Positions 57,717 through 64,000 of a stretch of 64,000 nt of DNA are shown piece after piece. The stretch lies in contig CAZLWV010000002.1 in NCBI GenBank assembly GCA_964563135.1, positions 77,364-141,363 of the forward strand, in the 5' to 3' direction. Origin of the DNA: JAAYAY01 sp964563135. Its GTDB lineage: Bacteria > Planctomycetota > Planctomycetia > Pirellulales > Thermoguttaceae. The notes beneath the pieces were generated by a model. It saw only the letters and a program-made list of their open reading frames with translations, was not told the DNA's origin and made no database searches. Positions within the stretch are counted from its first letter, which is position 1; each line of letters starts with the position of its first letter. The translations under genes and the position numbers were made by a program.

Positions 57717-59282
57717 TCATTTCTTCCAGATATCGACCGCAACCGTATTCTTCTGGGGCATCCCAGGAGTGCTTCGCCCTTCGGCGACATAGCGCTCGAG
57801 CAACTCCGTGAGCCGTTTGACGACCTCGGGATGCTCCACCTGGAGGTTCTTTTCTTCCGCCGGATCGGTCTCCATATCGTAAAGTTGCACGGCAGGCAAG
57901 CCTTGCTTGACGGCCTGCGGGTCGCGGGGAACGCTCCAGCCGCCGCTGCCCGCGCACAACTCCAGTTTCCACCGGCCTTGGCGGATCGAGAACCTGCCGT
58001 TGATCGAGTGATGCACCACGGCCTCGCGCACGGGGGCCTGGGCCTTGCCCAGCAGGATCGGCAGCAGACTGACGCTGTCTTCCGCGGCGTTGTCGGGAAG
58101 CTCGGTGGCTGTGACCGCGGCGCATGTGGCGAAGAAATCGACCAGGCTCACCAGTTGGTCGCTTGTCGAACCGGCCTCTACCCGTCCCGGCCAGCGAACC
58201 ACGAAAGGCACACGATGCCCGCCGTCCCAGATGTCGGCCTTGTGGCCCCGATAGATGTAGCTTGGGTCATGTCCCTTCTCGGCCAGGGCAGGAAAGTCTG
58301 CCTGGGGCGAGCAACCGTTGTCGCTGGTGAAGAACACGAGTGTCTTGTCGGCCACACCGCTGGCGTCCAGGGCGTCGAGAACCTGGCCCACGCAGTCGTC
58401 GGTCTGCATGACGAAGTCGGCATAGGGATTCAGCCCGCTCTTGCCTTGCCACAGAGGCGACGGTGCGATTGGCGTGTGGGGTGAAGCCAAGGGGAGGTAG
58501 AGAAAGAACGGCTTGCCGGAACTGGCCCGCTTGCCGATGTACTCGACGGCCTTGCGGGTCAGATCGGGCAGCACGCTCATGGCGTCGAACCCTGCCGCCG
58601 CAGGCCCGCGCCGGGTGGTCGACTCTCTGCCCGGCATCATTGGAAATGAGTTGTCGACCGTGGGAACGATCGTCACCCGATCGTTTTCGATGTAGGTGTA
58701 GGGAACCATGTCGAGCGAAGCGGCAATGCCGAAGAAGTGGTCGAAGCCCACGCTGTTGGGTCCGCCGGTGATCGGCTGGGTGAACTGGACTCGCCAGCCT
58801 TCGATTCCCTTCTCGATCGTGTCGGCAAATCGATCGGAATCGGGTCTTCGGGGCCAGTTCATTCCAAGGTGCCACTTGCCGATGCAGGCTGTGTGGTAGC
58901 CTTTCTGACGCAGCATTTCCGCCACGGTGAGCCGGCCCGGTTCGATGAGTCGCTCTGACAGGCCGCCCAGGACGCCTGCCTGCAGACGTGACCGCCAGTT
59001 GTAACGTCCTGTCAGAATACTGTAGCGAGTTGGAGTGCAAACGGAGGATGTCGTGTGGGCGTCGGTGAACCGCATTCCCTCCGCCGCCAGACGATCGACT
59101 CGTGGTGTGGGGATCTTGCACTGGGGATTGTTGCAGGCCACATCGCCATAGCCGAGGTCGTCGCAGAGGATGAAGAGGATATTGGGCTGCTCAGGTTCTG
59201 CCGCGGCCGTCGCCCTTGATTCGGCGGACACCAGGAAGACCGCCAGGATCGCCGCCGATACACAAGTTCTGATGGTTCTCAT
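57717..59282 (-). CDS. Exported Cys-type sulfatase (arylsulfatase family)
   Basis: The 521-residue protein has a signal peptide (residues about 8-28, CVSAAILAVFLVSAESRA) and the sulfatase core: NILFILCDDLGYGDVACNNP with calcium-binding Asp pair, the SSVCTPTRYSILTGRY motif where the Cys is converted to formylglycine, YHTACIGKWHLGM with Lys and His of the active site, LVFFTSDNGCSPQADFP and GTRCPF-like GHRVPFVVRWPG. It cleaves sulfate esters outside the cytoplasm and needs a formylglycine-generating or anaerobic maturase enzyme encoded elsewhere. ATG 59282 is chosen because the frame before it opens only with TTG. It heads an operon with the LamG/glycosidase-like gene. Confidence 0.95.
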   Translation of the reverse strand: MRTIRTCVSAAILAVFLVSAESRATAAAEPEQPNILFILCDDLGYGDVACNNPQCKIPTPRVDRLAAEGMRFTDAHTTSSVCTPTRYSILTGRYNWRSRLQAGVLGGLSERLIEPGRLTVAEMLRQKGYHTACIGKWHLGMNWPRRPDSDRFADTIEKGIEGWRVQFTQPITGGPNSVGFDHFFGIAASLDMVPYTYIENDRVTIVPTVDNSFPMMPGRESTTRRGPAAAGFDAMSVLPDLTRKAVEYIGKRASSGKPFFLYLPLASPHTPIAPSPLWQGKSGLNPYADFVMQTDDCVGQVLDALDASGVADKTLVFFTSDNGCSPQADFPALAEKGHDPSYIYRGHKADIWDGGHRVPFVVRWPGRVEAGSTSDQLVSLVDFFATCAAVTATELPDNAAEDSVSLLPILLGKAQAPVREAVVHHSINGRFSIRQGRWKLELCAGSGGWSVPRDPQAVKQGLPAVQLYDMETDPAEEKNLQVEHPEVVKRLTELLERYVAEGRSTPGMPQKNTVAVDIWKK

Positions 59283-59440
59283 GCCAGGCAACTCTCACGT
59301 TGGTTTGTCCGGTTCATTTCGACCGTTTTTGCAGATCACGGTCGCTCAATACTCTCGGATGGATTGTCGCAACATCGCCGAGCGTGCGAAAACGGGTCCT
59401 GGACAAGGAGTTCAAGACGAGAGAGCCGGCATTGGCACCG

Positions 59441-59668
59441 TCAACGAGGTGTCTCCGGTTTTCCTTCGTCCTCATTCGTCTCCAGCACGTCGCGAAACAG
59501 CGCCTTCAACTCCTCCAGGTGCCCGCCCGTCGCGGTGTGGATGATCAGCGCCCGCCCTGTGCCCGCACTCTCCACCCTTCGCACCCCGAACCCAACCCCC
59601 CGGAGCCGTTTCCGCACCTGCGAAGGTCCCAGCCGCACATACAAACGTTCCCCTTTGATTTCGATCAT
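59441..59668 (-). CDS. Small protein of unknown function
   Basis: The 75-residue frame starts at ATG 59668 (MIEIKGERLYVRLGPSQVRK) and ends with a charged helix (EELKALFRDVLETNEDEG). It reads protein-like, with a plausible beta start and helical end, and lies 158 bases upstream of the sulfatase gene on the same strand. There is no strong ribosome site. I do not recognise a family. Confidence 0.45.
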   Translation of the reverse strand: MIEIKGERLYVRLGPSQVRKRLRGVGFGVRRVESAGTGRALIIHTATGGHLEELKALFRDVLETNEDEGKPETPR

Positions 59669-60303
59669 GGTGCGGGGCTTCGTGTTATCGGACAGGACGG
59701 TCGGATCGGCTGCCGGGCGATGATACTTGGTGAGCGCGACTCAGCTGCCGGAGAGCACGCCTGACCGGCACCGGTGATCATCCACGGAGATCCACCCGTT
59801 GTCAACGCCCGGACCAGGTCCGACAATCTCTCCGGACAATTCCGTTCGCTTGCCGGCCGCGATGGGCCAGATGGGCAGCGGGGGGCTCCGCCGCCGACGT
59901 CGCCTGCAACGTTGACGCACCAAATCGCGATCTTGTCGCCCGGGGGGAGGCACGGGTGCTGCGGCAACCAGGCTGGTGCTGGCGGACCGGAAAGAGACGA
60001 CGGCCGACTCGGACGACGGCCCCGTCGCGTAGCCTGCATGGGCGACCACTCGGTACGAACCCGGCTGCCTCGAAAGACGCGTTCTGTCGCCCGTGTCCAA
60101 GCTGGCTGGAGGCTATTCTGCCGTTGGCTGGAAAGATCATCTCGATGACAGGTTGCGGCTGGAGTCCGGCTTCGAGTAGGCTGGTGCTCGGCTGCGACGC
60201 GTGATTTGCCGTCGAGAAGGACCGCAGATTCGCGGCGATGCACTGTCCGCCGGTCCTGCCGGGTTACCCATTTCTGCCGACCGATCTTGAACGATTGCCT
60301 CCC
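59669..60303. other. Long intergenic region, no intact gene seen
   Basis: About 635 bases between divergent genes. On the minus strand two frames together give a protein-like run (QPGSYRVVAHAGYATG and then PGDKIAIWCVNVAGDVGGG) that could be a frameshifted remnant, but neither end is convincing. No RNA gene or repeat is visible. Confidence 0.3.
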
Positions 60304-61665
60304 ATGATCCGGACTTTCCGAACAATCGTTGTCGTTCTTCTCCTGCTTGGCCTGGCTCTTCCATCGGCCTTGGCCGACGATTGGCCCCAGTGGCGAGGGC
60401 CCGAGCGGGACGGCGTCTGGCGCGAGTGCGGCATTGTCGACAGGCTCCCTGCCGAACCCGCTTACCGTTGGCGAACGCCTCTGGGGGGCGGGTTTGCCGG
60501 TCCGGCTGTCGCGGAGGGGCGGGTTCTTGTCATGGACCGCCTTCTTGGCAAGGATCAGAAAGACCCGGTCAATGCCTGGAATGTCACCGATCCAGTCGAA
60601 GGGGGCGAGCGGGTTCTCTGTCTGGACCAGGCAACCGGCAGAATCCTCTGGGAAAACAAATACCCATGCCGCTACCAGATCAGCTATCCTTCAGGACCGC
60701 GGACGACCCCCACGGTCTTCGACGGGCGGGTTTATACGGTTGGGGCGATGGGCGACCTTCGTTGCCTCGAGGTCTCCTCAGGGAATGTGCTCTGGTCGAA
60801 GAACTACGTGGGGGACTTCGGCACGAAAATCAATCCCTGGGGAATGGCCTCCGCACCGGTGATCGACGGAGACCGGGTCATCGTCCTGGCTGGCGGGGCC
60901 AAGGGGGCCTGTGTCGTTGCCCTCGATCGGGTTTCGGGAAAGGAGATCTGGCGGAGTCTCGAGGCCGAAGATCCCGGCTACAGTTCTCCCATCATCATCG
61001 AGGCCGGCGGCGTCCGGCAGCTCATCGTCTGGAACTCGCTGGGAGTCTACTCCCTCGATCCGGCTTCCGGCAGGGTCTACTGGGGCCACTCTTACGAAAC
61101 CAAAATGGCCCACTCGGTCTCGACGCCGATCTACGATGCCCAGCGGCGGCTCCTTTTCGTCTCGTCGTTCTTCCAGGGCCCTCGCATGCTCCAACTGGGC
61201 ACCGCTCGTCCAGAGGCCACGCTCCTCTGGCGAGGCCACAGCGAGAGCGAGCTGCCGCAGAACACCGACAAGATCCACTGCCTCATTTCCACCCCGGCAT
61301 TTTTCGACGGCCACCTGTTCGGCGTCGACAGCTACGGCATGTTGCGATGCCTGGAGCTCAGCCAGGGCAACCGCGTCTGGGAAACGCTCGAGGCAACCGG
61401 GGAGGCCCGCTGGTCGAACGCGTTCCTTATCCGCCACGAGGACCGGTTCTTCCTGTTCAACGAACACGGCGATCTGATCCTCGCGAGCCTCAGGCCTGAC
61501 GGCTATCACGAGCTTTCCCGGTTGAAGCTTCTCGAACCGACGCTCACGATGCAGCGCCGCCAGGTGGTCTGGTCCCATCCGGCGTTTGCCGGCCGCTGTG
61601 TCTTTGCACGGAACGACCGGGAAATCGTTTGTATGGATCTGGCGTCTGCCCCCCGGGAAAGGTAA
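60304..61665 (+). CDS. Exported PQQ-type beta-propeller protein
   Basis: The 453-residue protein has a signal peptide (MIRTFRTIVVVLLLLGLALP) and then DDWPQWRGPERDGVW, the standard opening of planctomycete PQQ-like propellers, followed by repeats such as VLCLDQATGRILWENKY, LRCLEVSSGNVLWSKNY, VVALDRVSGKEIWRSLEAED and YSLDPASGRVYWGHSYE. The 'A/S-x-x-G-x-x-x-W' ends are the tryptophan-docking motifs. Such proteins may bind PQQ or act as scaffolds; catalytic dehydrogenase residues are not visible, so I would not call it an alcohol dehydrogenase. ATG 60304 is the natural start with its signal peptide; the longer frame from 60238 lacks one. Confidence 0.85.
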   Translation: MIRTFRTIVVVLLLLGLALPSALADDWPQWRGPERDGVWRECGIVDRLPAEPAYRWRTPLGGGFAGPAVAEGRVLVMDRLLGKDQKDPVNAWNVTDPVEGGERVLCLDQATGRILWENKYPCRYQISYPSGPRTTPTVFDGRVYTVGAMGDLRCLEVSSGNVLWSKNYVGDFGTKINPWGMASAPVIDGDRVIVLAGGAKGACVVALDRVSGKEIWRSLEAEDPGYSSPIIIEAGGVRQLIVWNSLGVYSLDPASGRVYWGHSYETKMAHSVSTPIYDAQRRLLFVSSFFQGPRMLQLGTARPEATLLWRGHSESELPQNTDKIHCLISTPAFFDGHLFGVDSYGMLRCLELSQGNRVWETLEATGEARWSNAFLIRHEDRFFLFNEHGDLILASLRPDGYHELSRLKLLEPTLTMQRRQVVWSHPAFAGRCVFARNDREIVCMDLASAPRER

Positions 61666-61905
61666 CCTGAGTTGGAATCCAAGCGTTATCGCTCCCGTGG
61701 AAGACGAAGCAGTGTCGCTGGCCTCCTGGCAAACCGGGTTTCTGCCGGCGAATCTTTCTGTGCATTGTCTTCCCGCAGTTGAACAGCCTGCGATTCTCCC
61801 GATGCTGCCCACCCGGCGGCTGGGGATGATACCCATCCGGCACTCCCGTGGGATTGCCCACGCTTCACGGTCAGTTTCCAACGCGTCCTTGACAGGGGGC
61901 TCATC

Positions 61906-63495
61906 GTGCCCGAATCGTCGATTCATCCCAGCGTTCGCGAACTCCTGCTATCGGAAAAGTTCTGCTACGGCGCCGAAGTGGTCACCACACGCGGGTTCGC
62001 GCCTCCGGAAGGGCCAAACCAAATGCGTGAATTTGCCGAGACCCTTCTGGCCGATCCGCGGATTGGCTACATCTCGATCACCGACAGCCCCGGCGGCGCC
62101 CCGATGATCCCACCCGACTGGCTTGCCGGTATGCTGGCCGACGAGCGCGGCCGGATCGTTCTCCACCTGACCTGCAAGGACATGAACCGCAACGGGCTGG
62201 AGTCAACCGCCTGGCGCTATGCCTCGATGGGATACGAGAACGTGCTGGCTCTCACCGGCGACTTGCCGACGACCGGCATTGGAGGCGCCGCCCGTGGTGT
62301 GTTTGACATTGACTCGCTGGCACTCCTGCAACTGCTGCGATCGATGAACGAGGGGCTTGTGATTCCCGGCCGTCGCGGGGAGCCCCAAAGGCTGCCAGCC
62401 ACCCGGTTCTTCCTTGGCTGCGCCGTTTCGCCGTTCAAATTTCACGAGCGGGAACTGCTGCCCCAGTATTTCAAGCTGTTGCGGAAGATCAGGGCCGGTG
62501 CCCAGTGGGTCATCCCGCAACTGGGCTATGACATGCGCAAGTTCAACGAGATCAAGCTCCTTCTGGCGGCCCGCGGGATGGAAGTACCGGTGGTCGGAAA
62601 TGTCTACCTTCTGAACAAGACCGTCGCCAAGATGTTCAACAGCGGCAAGCTGGCCGGCTGTGTTGTCAGCGATTCGCTGATGGACGATGTCAACAAGTAC
62701 TCCTCCGGGGAGGACAAGGGGCGGCGGTTCTTCCGCGAACTGGCCGCCAGGCAGCTTGCCGTATTCAAGGGACTCGGCTTTGCCGCCGGCTATCTTGGCG
62801 GGATTACCAAGCCGGAAACGTTTGCCGAAATCATCGATCTGGCCGAATCTTATGGCACGGACGACTGGCAGGACTTCCTCCAGGAGGTTCGCTACGACCG
62901 CCCCGGTGAGTTCTTCCTCTTCGAGCACGACCCCAAGACCGGCCTGGGGGATCCTGCCCGGATCAACCCGGCCTACCTGGAGTCGCTCAAACGGCCCCGC
63001 CGGAGCAAGCAGGTGACGGTTGGCTACCGCGTTTCCCGGCTGGTGCACGAGATCGCGTTCACCCGCGGCAAAGGGCTGTGGGGTATCATGAAGGGAGTTT
63101 ACTCGCGGCTTGACAAGTCAAAGTTCATGAGCGGCCTGGCCCATTGGCTTGAGCATCAAGCCAAACAGCTTGGCTATGGTTGTCAGGACTGTGGCGACTG
63201 CAGCCTGCCCGACTGCGCCTATCTGTGCCCCTTGGCCAGTTGTTCCAAGGGATCCCGAAACGGTCCTTGTGGCGGTTCCTGCGACGGCGAGTGCGAGGCT
63301 CGGGACAAGGAGTGCTTCTGGGCTCGCGTTTACGACCGCCTCAAGTACTACGGCGAGTCAGAGTCGTTGGTCGAAATGCCGATCATCTATTACAACGCCG
63401 GACTTGAGCACACTTCTTCCTGGGCGAATACTTACCTCGACCGTGACCATCATGCCCCAGGAGAGGAATCCGTCGGCGATACGGCAGCCAAGTGA
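61906..63495 (+). CDS. Methylenetetrahydrofolate reductase with Cys-rich MetV-like C-terminal domain
   Basis: The 529-residue protein has an N-terminal MTHFR TIM barrel (residues about 15-330): CYGAEVVTTRG, ISITDSPGGAPMIPP, VLHLTCKDMNRNGLES and NVLALTGDLPT match the flavin and folate-binding pattern. The C-terminal 110 residues carry a cysteine-dense MetV-like domain, QLGYGCQDCGDCSLPDC then CPLASCSKGSRNGPCGG, with about a dozen Cys in 45 residues, likely holding zinc or Fe-S. It would reduce methylene-THF to methyl-THF for methionine or the Wood-Ljungdahl-like methyl branch. GTG 61906 is supported by AGGGGG eight bases upstream. It follows the PQQ-propeller gene after 240 bases. Confidence 0.88.
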   Translation: MPESSIHPSVRELLLSEKFCYGAEVVTTRGFAPPEGPNQMREFAETLLADPRIGYISITDSPGGAPMIPPDWLAGMLADERGRIVLHLTCKDMNRNGLESTAWRYASMGYENVLALTGDLPTTGIGGAARGVFDIDSLALLQLLRSMNEGLVIPGRRGEPQRLPATRFFLGCAVSPFKFHERELLPQYFKLLRKIRAGAQWVIPQLGYDMRKFNEIKLLLAARGMEVPVVGNVYLLNKTVAKMFNSGKLAGCVVSDSLMDDVNKYSSGEDKGRRFFRELAARQLAVFKGLGFAAGYLGGITKPETFAEIIDLAESYGTDDWQDFLQEVRYDRPGEFFLFEHDPKTGLGDPARINPAYLESLKRPRRSKQVTVGYRVSRLVHEIAFTRGKGLWGIMKGVYSRLDKSKFMSGLAHWLEHQAKQLGYGCQDCGDCSLPDCAYLCPLASCSKGSRNGPCGGSCDGECEARDKECFWARVYDRLKYYGESESLVEMPIIYYNAGLEHTSSWANTYLDRDHHAPGEESVGDTAAK

Positions 63496-64000
63496 ACCCG
63501 CATCGGGTTCATCCTGTCCAACAACGTCGTAGCATCGAGTCGCAGGGTATGACTTGACGAAACAAGATTGGATTGTCGTGGCGCGTCAAGACGTACGATG
63601 AGAAGTCCCCCTGCATCGACCAGAACGACGTTGACGAGCAAAGGTGTTTTTGATGTAATGTCCGCCGCTTGAATTTGTCGAGAGATTCCCGATCTCGAAG
63701 CCGATCGTTCCGGCTAAACGGAAAACGCAACCGCCCCAGGCGGTTACCTCCCCCGTCGCCCTCCTCGAGTCGTTAAGTCCCTCTTGCTCCTTTGCGTACC
63801 CCGTACGCCCTGAATACCTGCGTTTCCCAAAATGGTTACCGGAACCCTCACCCCTCGTCGCTTCCGCGGGCCCGTCCAGTTCGAGACACCTGCTCCCGTC
63901 CAGTCGCCTCCCCGTGACCGTCCCCATTCGGGCGGTGGCAGCAAAGGGGGCTTGCGGAAGGACCTGTTTGCCGGTCAGTTGGAGGGGGCTGCCTATGGCG
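63496..64000. other. Right end of the window, no gene seen
   Basis: The last 505 bases have no frame with a ribosome site or family-like sequence. GTTCGAGAC near 63879 resembles a tRNA T-arm, but no cloverleaf can be built around it. Confidence 0.4.

Noticed and set aside
63860..63900. Possible tRNA T-arm (GTTCGAGAC)
   Set aside because: No acceptor, D or anticodon stem can be formed around it.

Overview
The window looks like a draft chromosome segment of a Planctomycetota bacterium, probably Pirellulales-like and perhaps a metagenome-assembled genome. The supports are high GC content, many secreted proteins of unknown function, a Cys-type sulfatase, repeated ceramidase-family proteins, Tat-exported Gfo/Idh/MocA enzymes, a small basic protein of a type I associate with planctomycetes, and a zinc-ribbon insertion in ValRS. 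Two runs of exactly 10 N (20188-20197, 35165-35174) are scaffold joins. The first carries a duplicated contig end.

Layout. Positions 265-771 hold a broken gene remnant. Positions 811-13664 form a catabolic block of exported proteins: a five-bladed-propeller glycosidase-like protein, three ceramidase-family paralogues, a Tat-exported oxidoreductase, a HEAT-repeat protein, a TIM-barrel isomerase-like protein and a GH5-like hydrolase. Positions 13893-15849 are an ACT-domain/UPF0210 pair. Positions 15883-20499 are signalling genes: a receiver fused to an anti-sigma-type ATPase, and a CHASE-PAS hybrid histidine kinase with two receivers and an HPt domain. Positions 20729-26894 carry an SDR, a small basic protein, clpB and dnaK. 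Positions 27433-31627 carry pheA, which is frameshifted, and a K+-independent-type H+-pyrophosphatase with a clear terminator. Positions 32048-41269 carry valS, cimA, ftsK and truB on the minus strand. Positions 41827-44825 carry a Ser/Thr kinase and hemB. Positions 45016-47246 hold a propeller protein, a ceramidase-family pseudogene and an SGNH hydrolase. Positions 48038-54188 are an ECF-sigma neighbourhood with coupled membrane and exported proteins. Positions 54371-59282 are a two-gene sulfatase/LamG-glycosidase-like operon. Positions 60304-63495 carry a PQQ-propeller protein and a MetF with a Cys-rich MetV-like tail.

Two observations stand out. First, cimA (isoleucine branch) is preceded by a complete attenuator layout: a TTGACA-N17-TATCTT promoter, a 13-residue leader ORF reading MGVIIVAIADRGP, and a strong hairpin followed by seven T just before the gene. 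Second, a 106-nt fold-back element occurs twice (9138-9243 and 41471-41576), ungapped and about 87% identical, with a fully conserved 35-nt core around a perfect 7-bp hairpin. I do not recognise it. It could be a structured RNA or a MITE/REP-like element.

The ceramidase-family expansion is also notable. It comprises three intact copies that lack the usual second zinc-ligand His, plus a fourth, decayed copy of a different subtype. All calls come from reading the sequence. No database search was run.
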